A stretch of DNA of 64,000 nucleotides from Pantoea sp. GD03673 (GCF_029844725.1 NZ_JAOCKJ010000002.1:488301-552300), one strand, 5' to 3'. Counted from the stretch's first letter, positions 19,592 to 26,506 are shown. Notes: generated from the letters alone by a model not told the origin. Numbers and translations are program-made.

Positions 19592-19828
19592 ATGCACGCA
19601 GTTTCATCCGTACCAGCCCCTGCCATTCCCGTAATCCGCGATGCCGTTTACCCGCGCGACCGCTTTATGCGCCTGCCGGAAGTCATTAGCACCTGCGGCC
19701 TGTCACGCTCGACCATTTACGACTTAATCAGTCGGGAGCAGTTCCCCTCACAGATTTCCCTCGGCGGTAAAAACGTCGCCTGGCTGGCGTCAGAGATTGA
19801 CAGCTGGATGCAGGCCCGCATTGCATAG
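19592..19828 (+). CDS. AlpA/Vis-family DNA-binding regulator
   Basis: 78 residues. Helix-turn-helix of the AlpA (phage transcriptional regulator, PF05930-type) family: RFMRLPEVISTCGLSRSTIYDLI and PSQISLGGKNVAWLASEIDSWMQARIA. In P4 the homologue Vis acts as excisionase and repressor of late promoters. Good ribosome site (TGAGGT) before the ATG. It begins the rightward early operon towards alpha. Confidence 0.9.
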   Translation: MHAVSSVPAPAIPVIRDAVYPRDRFMRLPEVISTCGLSRSTIYDLISREQFPSQISLGGKNVAWLASEIDSWMQARIA

Positions 19829-19845
19829 CGCGCCGGGGGTGCAGC

Positions 19846-20094
19846 ATGATTATGCTGAATTTCGGTACAAAAACCTTTCCGCTCACCCGCGAAGAAGTCG
19901 CCTTTGTCGCACAAAGCCTGACGGCAGCCCTTAGCTGCAGACCAGCAACCGCACTGGCCTTTACCAGCGGAATGCACGGTCACATCTCCGTTATGAGTAA
20001 AAAAGCGAAGCCTGCCAGGCAGCGGGCGAAAAAAGAGAACCGGGAATTCCGATCAAATCCGCCGCAATCCGATCACGTCCTGACCGGTTGCTGA
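19846..20094 (+). CDS. Small satellite protein of unknown function
   Basis: 82 residues ([18 protein letters not shown]...). The N-terminal half looks folded; the C-terminal half is basic ([15 protein letters not shown]). I do not recognise a function. It lies 17 nt after alpA in the same direction with a GGGGTG ribosome site, so it is probably a true gene of the early operon. Confidence 0.6.
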   Translation: MIMLNFGTKTFPLTREEVAFVAQSLTAALSCRPATALAFTSGMHGHISVMSKKAKPARQRAKKENREFRSNPPQSDHVLTGC

Positions 20095-20107
20095 GGAAAT
20101 AGCCCCG

Positions 20108-20440
20108 ATGTTTAAAAAAAGGCTTTTCTCTGGCGAGCGGCCATTATACAGTTTTCGTGCTGCCGCAAAATCGGCAGCCGGGCGTAGGAACCCGTGTTAC
20201 TTATTGGCGACACAACACGCGCCATGCGTGTTTTTTTACGTCGTTGCCTCAGTGCGCCATTTTTCAGCGCAGCGGTTCTTATTCCGTTGCGTCGTCAAAA
20301 TAATGGTGGCTCAGGCGGGGCAGCCTTCGGGCTGGCCGGTTTCCAATAAGGCCGGTATTCCTACCCCCGTCCGGGCTACCACCCATGAGCGTAGGAACTC
20401 CGGTGGTAGCAGTAACCGCTACTTATTGGAGATTGTCCTC
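20108..20440 (+). other. In-frame upstream extension of the Icd-like gene, Ash-like
   Basis: The reading frame of the Icd-like gene stays open from ATG 20108 and includes [25 protein letters not shown] and [18 protein letters not shown], wording I associate with Ash-family phage proteins. It overlaps the antisense RNA region, so its openness may be a by-product of RNA conservation or a real longer protein of 175 residues. An internal ATG is at 20303. Confidence 0.4.
20309..20390 (+). ncRNA. C4/CI-type antisense RNA (satellite immunity RNA)
   Basis: The segment folds with outer GCTCA (20309) / TGAGC (20386) and an inner CAGCC-TTCG-GGCTG hairpin (20321-20334). It carries CCAATAA (20343), TTCCTAC (20358) and CTACCACC (20376). 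Exact complements flank it on both sides: GTAGGAA (20184) and TTATTGG (20201) upstream, and GTAGGAA (20391), GGTGGTAG (20402) and TTATTGG (20423) downstream. This is the plan of phage P1 C4 and P4 CI RNA, which pair with the leader of their own transcript and block expression of downstream genes. RNA ends are estimates. Confidence 0.7.
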
Positions 20441-20635
20441 ATGACAACGGCCCTTACTGCCGCTCACCCCGAATTCACCTTTATTTTTGCCGCCGTGCGC
20501 CGCACTGATGCCGCCGCTCGTCCCTGTATGCTGCGTACTGTAGCAGGCGATGAGCGCAGCGCCCGTGCCAGCCTCGCCCGTGATTACGTCCTGTCCTTTG
20601 CCGGTCGTCTGCCGATTAAGGCGGTGGCGGCCTGA
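20441..20635 (+). CDS. Icd-like host cell division inhibitor family protein
   Basis: 64 residues from ATG 20441 ([20 protein letters not shown]), with the family's [18 protein letters not shown] and [15 protein letters not shown]1 icd, controlled by C4 RNA, inhibits cell division; related genes of P4-like elements are annotated as Icd-like. A TGGAG ribosome site lies about 10 nt upstream, within the target region of the antisense RNA, so its translation is probably under immunity control. Activity in this host is not shown. Confidence 0.72.
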   Translation: MTTALTAAHPEFTFIFAAVRRTDAAARPCMLRTVAGDERSARASLARDYVLSFAGRLPIKAVAA

Positions 20636-20898
20636 ACACCCTTTCTCAACACCTGAATAACCATGACACCTACCCCATTCCCCACGCTGACTATCTGCGT
20701 CTGCTGCACGCGCACACGGTCGGCGTGACCGTACTCGATATGTTCGACTCGGTGAACTGCCTGAGCGCGCGCGGCTGCGTCCCGGACGGCGCGGCGCTGG
20801 CCTCGGTCGTCGCCCTGCTCACCGACCAGCTCGGTAAAGTTGTTGAAACCTGTGAATCCCGCATGTTAGCCACGGAGGCCCGCCATGATGACCGCTAA
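20632..20898 (+). CDS. Small satellite gene lacking a standard start codon
   Basis: An open frame of 88 codons runs from a CTG at 20632 (overlapping the icd stop) to TAA 20896-20898; an in-frame TAA closes it just upstream. It reads [20 protein letters not shown] followed by [20 protein letters not shown] and ...[20 protein letters not shown], a plausible folded protein that I associate with P4-like early operons. No ATG, GTG or TTG is suitably placed, so either CTG is used through coupling with icd, or the start was mutated. It overlaps the next gene by 14 nt. Confidence 0.5.
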   Translation: MNTLSQHLNNHDTYPIPHADYLRLLHAHTVGVTVLDMFDSVNCLSARGCVPDGAALASVVALLTDQLGKVVETCESRMLATEARHDDR

Positions 20899-21226
20899 TC
20901 ACTCCTGCCTGCCCGTTGAGGTACGCACCGCCGTTTACCGCCGCGCGCTGGCGCAGGGCTATCTGAATGCCTGCAAAAACCTCGGCATTACCGTGTCAGC
21001 CACGCTCGATGAGCTTCAGATGACCATCGCCCTTGAGCTGGAAAGCTTTTATGTGCGCCGTCACGGCCCTGATGCGGGCATGGAGATGGCCTGCACCATG
21101 CTGGGCGATATGGTCGAGCCGGACCTGCTGACCGCACCGCCGCGCCTGACGCAGCTCGGTGTCACCATGATGGATGAGCTGTTCCGCAGCCAGCTTGCGG
21201 CCGCCAGCCGCATCACGCTGCACTAA
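20885..21226 (+). CDS. P4-like early operon protein, DUF5375-type
   Basis: 113 residues, helical ([20 protein letters not shown]...). I tentatively place it in the DUF5375 group found next to alpha in P4 relatives (P4 Orf106 region). No catalytic motif is evident. It overlaps the gene before by 14 nt and ends 8 nt before alpha, so it belongs to the same transcript. Role unknown. Confidence 0.65.
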   Translation: MMTANHSCLPVEVRTAVYRRALAQGYLNACKNLGITVSATLDELQMTIALELESFYVRRHGPDAGMEMACTMLGDMVEPDLLTAPPRLTQLGVTMMDELFRSQLAAASRITLH

Positions 21227-21234
21227 GGGAGAAC

Positions 21235-23556
21235 ATGCAGATGAAACATATCGTCTCTGACACCGTAAAGGCGGCCACCGGATTCTGGCCGCAGCTTCTG
21301 CCTGCCCTCGGTATCAGCGTGCTCGCCGGGGGGCGACACGGTGCCTGCCCGGCGTGCGGCGGTAAAGACCGCTTCCGCTTCGACAATCAGGATGGGCGCG
21401 GAACGTGGCTCTGTAACCAGTGCGGGGCCGGTGACGGCCTTAACCTGGTGGAAAAGGCGCTCAGTATCAGCGCTAAAGAGGCCGCCATGAAGGTGGCCGG
21501 AATGCTCGGCACGCTGCCGGAGTCAGCCCCGGTTAGGCATGATGAAGCCGCAGACAAAAGCCGCACGCAGGCAGACGCCGCCGCACGGGCGCAGGCGCTT
21601 ATAGCCGCAGCCGTCAGCCGCACGGACAACGCCTACCTTTCAGCGAAAGGGCTGCACGGCACGCAGGCGCTCACACTTGGGGAGGCGCTGCGCTGTGGTG
21701 GTGTCAGCTTTGCCGCCGGGGATGTGCTTATCCCGCTGACCGGCGAGGACGGTACCGCCATTAACGTGCAGCTCATCAGCGCCGCAGGCGACAAGCGCAC
21801 CCTGCCCGGCGGACAGGTGAAAGGCACATACTGGCTGGCCGGTGAGCCGGATGGCAAAACGCTGTGGCTCACTGAAGGATACGCGACCGGCCTGACCGTG
21901 CACCGGCTGACCGGGCAGGCGGTTTACGTGGCGCTGAGCGCCAACAACCTGCCCTCACTGGCAAAGCGGCTGCGTGAGTCATACCCCGGCGCGCTGATGA
22001 TGATTGCCGCTGACCGCGACAACAACGGCACCGGCCAGTTAAAGGCAGAGGAAGCGGCGAAAGCCTGTGGCGGTACAGCCGTCCTGCCGCCGGTTGCGGG
22101 TGACTGGAACGACGTGTGGCAGATGCAGGGTGATATCGCCACGCAGGCGCAGCTCACCGGCTTCACGCAGCCGCAGCCCCTCAGCCCGTTTGAATCCGTC
22201 AGCGAGGCTGACCTGAAAGCAATGAGCGCCAGCCAGAAAGCTGAGCTGCTGGTCGCCCATTACGGAGAGGCGCTGGCCGTGCCGCCAGTCGGGGAGGAAA
22301 TCTGCCGCTATGAGAACGGCGCATGGCAGGTGATGGAGGCGAAGACACTGCGCCGGGAAATCGCCGCGCTGTTTCAGAAAGTGCGCGCACCGTTCTCGGC
22401 CGCCGGTATCGGCAGCGTGCTGGACACGCTCAAGCTGATGGTGCCGCAGATGGGTGAACCGTCCCGCCGCCTGATTGGTTTCCGTAACGGTGTGTATGAC
22501 ACCACAACAGGCACCTTCAGCCCGCACCGCCGCGAGCACTGGCTGCGCACCGTCAGCAGTGTGGACTACACCGCCCCGCGTCCGGGTGAAAACCTTGCAG
22601 ACCACGCCCCGGCCTTCTGGCGCTGGTTAACGCGGGCCGCCGGGCATAATCACGACAAGCAGGAGCGCATTCTCGCTGCGTTATTTATGGTGCTGGCAAA
22701 CCGCTATGACTGGCAGATGTTTCTTGAGGTGACCGGTCCCGGCGGCAGAGGTAAAAGCGTCATGGCCTCGATTGCTACGTTGCTGGCCGGAAAAGACAAC
22801 ACCACGTCAGCCACTATCAATACACTGGAATCCTCCCGCGAGCGCGCCAGCGTGGTAGGTTTCTCGCTGATTATCCTGCCTGACCAGGAAAAATGGAGCG
22901 GCGACGGCGCGGGCATCAAGGCTATTACCGGCGGAGATGCGGTGGCAATCGACCCGAAATATCGTGACGCCTATTCAACGCACATCCCGGCGGTCATTCT
23001 GGCGGTGAACAACAACCCGATGCGCTTCAGCGACCGCAGCGGCGGTGTTTCGCGCCGCCGGGTTATCCTGACTTTCCCGGAAGTCATACCGGCCAAAGAG
23101 CGTGACCCGCAGTTGCTGGATAAGATCAGCACCGAGCTGGCCGTGATTGTTCGTCATCTGATGCAGCGCTTCGCGTCGCCAGATGAAGCCCGCGAGCTGT
23201 TGCAGTCACAGCAGTCATCCGGCGAAGCGCTGGAGATTAAACGCCAGGCCGATCCGCTGGTCGATTTCTGTGGCTACCTGCTGCCGCTGAGCACGCCGAA
23301 TGGACTGTTTATCGGTAACGCCAACATTCGCCCGATTAACCCTAAGCGCTATCTCTATCATGCGCACTTGTCATTTATGGAATCTCGAGGGCATCAGCAC
23401 CCGCTCAGCCTGACGGCTTTCGGCCAGGCGGTGCCGCAGACACTGAAAGAGTACGAACGCGTATTGCTTAAGCGCAGGACAAATAACGGTATACAGACCA
23501 ATCTTACGTTACATGAGGACAGCGAGGCAGATTGGTTGCCCGCATGTAGCGCCTGA
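21235..23556 (+). CDS. P4 alpha-type primase-helicase
   Basis: 773 residues, the length of P4 alpha (777). N-terminal zinc-ribbon primase domain CPACGGKDRFRFD...CNQCG (about residues 38-65), Toprim-like part with LTEGYATGLTV and ADRDNNGTGQ (about 210-270), then a D5/SF3-type helicase with Walker A TGPGGRGKS (about residues 501-509) and Walker B ILPDQEKW, and a C-terminal origin-binding region. In P4 alpha is primase, 3'-5' helicase and origin binder in one chain. Ribosome site GGGAG before ATG 21235. Followed by a terminator. Confidence 0.94.
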   Translation: MQMKHIVSDTVKAATGFWPQLLPALGISVLAGGRHGACPACGGKDRFRFDNQDGRGTWLCNQCGAGDGLNLVEKALSISAKEAAMKVAGMLGTLPESAPVRHDEAADKSRTQADAAARAQALIAAAVSRTDNAYLSAKGLHGTQALTLGEALRCGGVSFAAGDVLIPLTGEDGTAINVQLISAAGDKRTLPGGQVKGTYWLAGEPDGKTLWLTEGYATGLTVHRLTGQAVYVALSANNLPSLAKRLRESYPGALMMIAADRDNNGTGQLKAEEAAKACGGTAVLPPVAGDWNDVWQMQGDIATQAQLTGFTQPQPLSPFESVSEADLKAMSASQKAELLVAHYGEALAVPPVGEEICRYENGAWQVMEAKTLRREIAALFQKVRAPFSAAGIGSVLDTLKLMVPQMGEPSRRLIGFRNGVYDTTTGTFSPHRREHWLRTVSSVDYTAPRPGENLADHAPAFWRWLTRAAGHNHDKQERILAALFMVLANRYDWQMFLEVTGPGGRGKSVMASIATLLAGKDNTTSATINTLESSRERASVVGFSLIILPDQEKWSGDGAGIKAITGGDAVAIDPKYRDAYSTHIPAVILAVNNNPMRFSDRSGGVSRRRVILTFPEVIPAKERDPQLLDKISTELAVIVRHLMQRFASPDEARELLQSQQSSGEALEIKRQADPLVDFCGYLLPLSTPNGLFIGNANIRPINPKRYLYHAHLSFMESRGHQHPLSLTAFGQAVPQTLKEYERVLLKRRTNNGIQTNLTLHEDSEADWLPACSA

Positions 23557-23572
23557 TACCTCCACTCCACGT

Positions 23573-23596
23573 AAACCGGTTTAGGCCGGTTTTTTT
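23573..23596 (+). terminator. Intrinsic terminator after alpha
   Basis: AAACCGG / CCGGTTT stem with a 6-nt loop and a T tract of seven. Confidence 0.88.
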
Positions 23597-23653
23597 ATAT
23601 TTGCTGTAATTATCAACGTAAGCCAAGGTCCGCTAAAAGCGAGGAGCGGAGTT

Positions 23654-23965
23654 TTGTTTGATGTCAAAACGAAATTTCATGGTCAAACCTCGCCAGAAAG
23701 AATTGTCTACAATCGCTATAACAAAAGTTCAGCTGACGTTGATGCCGGATCGATTAAACCTTTTATTGCAGTAGCTTTACCGAATCCAGTCGTGGGTAAG
23801 CAGCATGTTCTGGCCCAGTACCGGACGTCCGTTGCGCCAATAGGAATTTTATCTGGTATGAGAGCCAACCGAGAGAGGCGCAACATATTTTTTTGCGACA
23901 GTAACGCAGTGGTTGAAGCGTCCGGCAACCTCTGCGACTTAACGACGGGCGGGAAATTTGAGTGA
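23654..23965 (+). CDS. Unassigned ORF downstream of alpha, doubtful
   Basis: A 103-residue frame (start is a TTG) lies between two terminators and an open frame of 113 residues lies opposite it. Neither has a recognisable domain or a good ribosome site. One of them may be real, since the segment is closed by a two-way terminator, but I cannot choose between them. Confidence 0.2.
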   Translation: MFDVKTKFHGQTSPERIVYNRYNKSSADVDAGSIKPFIAVALPNPVVGKQHVLAQYRTSVAPIGILSGMRANRERRNIFFCDSNAVVEASGNLCDLTTGGKFE

Positions 23966-23991
23966 TTGTGATGAATCTTACAGGCACAAAA

Positions 23992-24014
23992 AAACCGCCT
24001 AGGTAGGGCGGTTT
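23992..24014. terminator. Bidirectional terminator
   Basis: AAACCGCC / GGCGGTTT stem with a 7-nt loop, A tract on the left and seven T residues on the right; works for either strand. The 24015-24847 stretch beyond holds two copies of a 20-nt repeat, several hairpins and a short leader-like ORF, but no full-size gene. Confidence 0.8.
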
Positions 24015-24053
24015 TTTTGGAAAGCTGGATAGGTAGGCCAGCCTTCAGGTGAT

Positions 24054-24073
24054 GCAAGACTAAACATTAGACA
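24054..24073 (+). repeat. 20-nt direct repeat, copy 1
   Basis: GCAAGACTAAACATTAGACA occurs here and again, exactly 700 bp away, at 24754. It brackets a segment without obvious genes, and could mark an insertion or a recombination site. Confidence 0.75.
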
Positions 24074-24489
24074 GGCAAATTGTCGGATAGATTGTCGGTT
24101 ACGTCAAGCGTAATAGAGGCCAGGTTCGCCACATCGCGAGGCGATTTATACAAGATACGAGTTCATCTGTGCATGGGACATGCCCAACCTTACTATAACT
24201 TAAGGCAAACTTTCGAAAACTCTGAAAATACTGTTATAAATTCCCTTGTTTGTTTTAAACCCAGCGATATAATCAGTGCGTCTAATGAATAAATTGCGTC
24301 CCAAAGAAGCTCATGCACTGGTGCATTAATCTCTAAGGAGGTTTACGTTCTTCGACGAACGAATGAGCACAAACCGTGTTAAGTCTTTGTTTTAGATGAA
24401 ATATTAATGGAGAAAAAACTCTGTTCATACAACTGTCGCACGCAATCATGCTTGTAACGGTTTAATCAAAAACAACTAGGAGGACAACA

Positions 24490-24549
24490 ATGCAACGGCA
24501 TCACCACGTTCATTTGTGTAAGCCCTTCTTAGTAGGGGCTTATCACTAA
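24490..24549 (+). CDS. 19-codon leader-like ORF with a strong ribosome site
   Basis: AGGAGG (24478-24483) stands 6 nt before ATG 24490, an ideal Shine-Dalgarno. The peptide would be MQRHHHVHLCKPFLVGAYH, ending TAA. A hairpin AAGCCC / GGGCTT (24520-24541) overlaps the second half of the frame and another (TTAAGGG / CCCTTAA, 24601-24622) follows. That layout recalls regulatory leader peptides, but no long gene follows in the next 300 nt except the 69-residue ORF at 24848. Confidence 0.35.
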   Translation: MQRHHHVHLCKPFLVGAYH

Positions 24550-24753
24550 TTTCGCTGCCTATATTATGGTAGTAGAAATCTCTTAACTCATGCGAGTGCG
24601 TTAAGGGTTCAGTACCCCTTAATACCTTTTCGGTTTTAAGGATATTGTCACTAATCGGGCCATTTTCGCTATGCCTTTGCAAACCAGCGGTGGGGCGTAA
24701 AGGGTTAACATAGGGGCTGGAACTTAGGATTGTTAAGGCTCATATTCCGGGCC

Positions 24754-24773
24754 GCAAGACTAAACATTAGACA
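24754..24773 (+). repeat. 20-nt direct repeat, copy 2
   Basis: Identical to the copy at 24054. The next 75 nt lead to the small ORF at 24848. Confidence 0.75.
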
Positions 24774-24847
24774 AATGCCGTAGTCTTCCTCTCTGGACCT
24801 TTCCAGCCAGATGGAGAGTTGTGCCCATCTTAGATGGAGTACAATTT

Positions 24848-25057
24848 ATGAAGCGTTTGAAGAAAGTTAGTAAAAAGTTGGTTTCGTTGTTTTTTGTAGT
24901 ATTGATTAACCACGGCCCTGCGTTAGATGGTGAAACTAAATTTGATTTTAGCGGATCTCACTTTGTGAACGTGAACGTAACAAATGTTACTTACGCGCCA
25001 ACAACGTCAGAATACTTTTTGCTAGCTAAACCGACGACAGAGGAGAAGTTCCAGTAA
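24848..25057 (+). CDS. Small putative membrane or secreted protein
   Basis: 69 residues from ATG 24848, with GGAG 8-9 nt upstream. The N-terminus MKRLKKVSKKLVSLFFVVLI has a basic stretch followed by a hydrophobic core, like a signal peptide or a single membrane anchor; the rest is Thr/Asn/Val-rich. A strong terminator follows 70 nt later, which supports it as a transcribed unit. No family recognised. AT-rich like the HEPN-like cargo gene. Confidence 0.45.
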   Translation: MKRLKKVSKKLVSLFFVVLINHGPALDGETKFDFSGSHFVNVNVTNVTYAPTTSEYFLLAKPTTEEKFQ

Positions 25058-25125
25058 TGGGCTTCGCGTCAAGAGCGCTGTTCGGCTCTGTGTCCGCTAA
25101 ATAGTATCCATCTTCTGGATGGCAT

Positions 25126-25153
25126 AAAAAGCCCCCGCAAGGGGGCTTTTTTT
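25126..25153 (+). terminator. Intrinsic terminator
   Basis: AAAAAGCCCCC-GCAA-GGGGGCTTTTTTT, a perfect stem with GNRA-type loop; bidirectional. The stretch from here to 25511 contains nothing I can assign. Confidence 0.9.
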
Positions 25154-25511
25154 GTCTGTTCACATCCTGCCATTTTTGCAACTTGTCGCCATTTCTGTTT
25201 TTGATATAGGTTCCATTTTTGGAATGAATTAATAAAAAAGTCATATCTAACTATTTCTTTTCACTTCAGATTTCTACTCATCAGCGTTTAATCGAATCTC
25301 CGATAGTAACGCTAATTACAATTGTGAGCGTCCCCTCTTGGCATAAGCGGACTATTGAAAACAGCAGCGTTTAATAACTTCACATCTAACGTAGCGCTCG
25401 AGTCGCTTTTTTTATATTGGCAAAGATGATCACCAAAAATAAACTCTAGTGTACATCCCGCCTAAAACCATCAACCACCTAACACATTGATATTAGTACA
25501 CAAAATACAAA

Positions 25512-25529
25512 GGTGAACAGTGTGAACAC
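25512..25529 (+). repeat. Tandem GTGAACA words, crr-like
   Basis: GGTGAACAGTGTGAACAC holds two tandem copies of the word that resembles the P4 type I iteron. P4 has a second alpha-dependent replication region (crr) away from its origin, and this would be the counterpart of the 19216-19450 cluster. The copy number is small, so the call is tentative. Confidence 0.4.
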
Positions 25530-25612
25530 TTTTCTCTAAAATCATTTTATTTTGGATCTAGCGCCGGGCATTCGTTATCCTTGTCGTGCAGCTTCGGGGA
25601 CGAGATCCAATC

Positions 25613-25635
25613 ATTGGTACACGTTTAGGTACACG
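25613..25635 (+). repeat. Right copy of the integrase-promoter repeat
   Basis: A 23-nt exact copy of 15110-15132 (ATTGGTACACG...). It lies about 70 bp inside the right att-type repeat, as the other copy lies about 100 bp inside the left one. Such paired sites suit arm-type integrase binding. Confidence 0.75.
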
Positions 25636-25704
25636 AGCTAAAACTGAATTGTGAGAAAACAATTAATTTCATTTACTTGCGTGACCTATTCAGACTCCGC
25701 CAGC

Positions 25705-25790
25705 CCAAAATTCTTCAAAGATGGTTCCAGAGCCATCCGATGAAGTCCTAGAAGCCCGCACGGCGCAAGCCCTGCGGGCTTTTTTGTGTC
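25705..25790 (+). repeat. Right att-type repeat with duplicated ssrA terminator
   Basis: Second copy of 14986-15070: 26 nt identical, then about 85 percent alike through the terminator AGCCCGCA / TGCGGGCT (25753-25780) with its T tract. Just left of it CTCCGCCAGC resembles the tmRNA end but four bases (TCCA) are missing. It marks the right end of the P4-like element and the left end of the broken element that follows. Confidence 0.8.
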
Positions 25791-25852
25791 TTGAATTTGT
25801 CCCGCGAAGTCTGAAGAGAACTAATTAAATCCGAACCTTTTAGGCCTATGGA

Positions 25853-25890
25853 TAGGCCCAACGAAAAGCTCTATTTTTTCGTTGGGCCTA
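25853..25890. repeat. Perfect 15-bp inverted repeat before the broken integrase
   Basis: TAGGCCCAACGAAAA and its complement (25876-25890) are separated by 8 nt. Position and 8-nt loop match the inverted repeat before the intact integrase at 15107-15166, but the sequence differs, so the two elements had different regulatory sites of the same kind. Confidence 0.75.
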
Positions 25891-25908
25891 AACGCATGGA
25901 GACTACCC

Positions 25909-26193
25909 ATGGCAAGAAAAACCTAGCCGTTAACTGATACTGAAACCAAAGCAGCTAAACCTAAAGATGCCGACTACCAGTTGTATAATGGTGACGGGCT
26001 TACTCTATTAATCAAGTCCAGTGGTAGTAAGCTCTGGCTGTTCCGCTACTACCGACCTCTGACTAAAAAGCGAACCAAACAGAGTTTCGGTGCCAACCCT
26101 GGTGTCTCACTATCTGATGCGCGTAAACTCAGAGCCGAATCTCGAGTTTTACTGGCGAAAGACATTGATCCGCAGAAATATCAGAAAGAACAG
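25909..26193 (+). pseudogene. Remnant of a second P4-type integrase gene
   Basis: ATG 25909 opens MARKT, then a TAG at 25924 interrupts; the frame continues as the integrase N-terminal domain (LYNGDGLTLLIKSSGSKLWLFRYY, SLSDARKLRAESRVLLAKDIDPQKYQKEQ) and departs from the family at about 26193. The catalytic domain is missing. It is related to, but clearly different from, the intact integrase, so it is not a duplication. It lies about 200 nt after an att copy, just as the intact gene does, and so is a relic of a second island at ssrA. Confidence 0.9.
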
Positions 26194-26387
26194 GTCAGGC
26201 CTCTCCGCTCCCACTCCACCCGCCACGAGTGGAGGAAAACGATGCATGCAGCATTTCAATCACACGACAGGAAAATACAGCTGCAGGACAAAAAAACACG
26301 GCATGCGTTCAGGTCTCCCCGTTAAAGCACTTCCCCCCTCCCTTCATCCCCATAAAGCGCCAAAGTAAGCCATTCCCGCGCTTTCAC

Positions 26388-26404
26388 TGCACCAAAATAG
26401 TGCT
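26388..26404. promoter_or_regulatory. NtrC-type binding site
   Basis: TGCACC-AAAAT-AGTGCT matches the NtrC palindrome TGCACC-N5-GGTGCA with two mismatches in the right half. It is about 85 bp upstream of the transcription start predicted from the sigma-54-type promoter. A weaker half-site TGCACC stands at 26429. Confidence 0.5.
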
Positions 26405-26453
26405 TTCGCCGTGGAAATATCACGGCTTTGCACCGTTTCGCTTTTTCTGGCCC

Positions 26454-26469
26454 TGGCACACTTTATGCT
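26454..26469 (+). promoter_or_regulatory. Sigma-54-type promoter of the Anbu operon
   Basis: TGGCACACTTTATGCT has the invariant GG and GC separated by 10 bp and the full TGGCAC -24 element; the -12 element (ATGCT for TTGCA) is less good. It lies about 40 bp before the first gene of the operon. Confidence 0.6.
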
Positions 26470-26506
26470 TGATAGATTGACAGCCTGTAATGTCTTCGAG
26501 GTGACG

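Noticed and set aside
24476..24682. Leftward 68-codon frame (TTG start) opposite the leader-like ORF
   Set aside because: No ribosome site, no family likeness; its end is the complement of the strong AGGAGG, so it is probably a shadow, though relic coding sequence cannot be excluded.
25026..25244. Leftward 72-codon frame
   Set aside because: It runs straight through a strong intrinsic terminator hairpin and has no recognisable domain.
14986..26200. CRISPR array or restriction system in the island
   Set aside because: No regularly spaced repeats with unique spacers, no methyltransferase, nuclease or Cas-like genes seen.
26381..26404. CACCAAAAT near the NtrC-type site as a third att copy
   Set aside because: Only nine bases match the ssrA end, and they fall within a better-explained dyad; too short to claim an attachment site.
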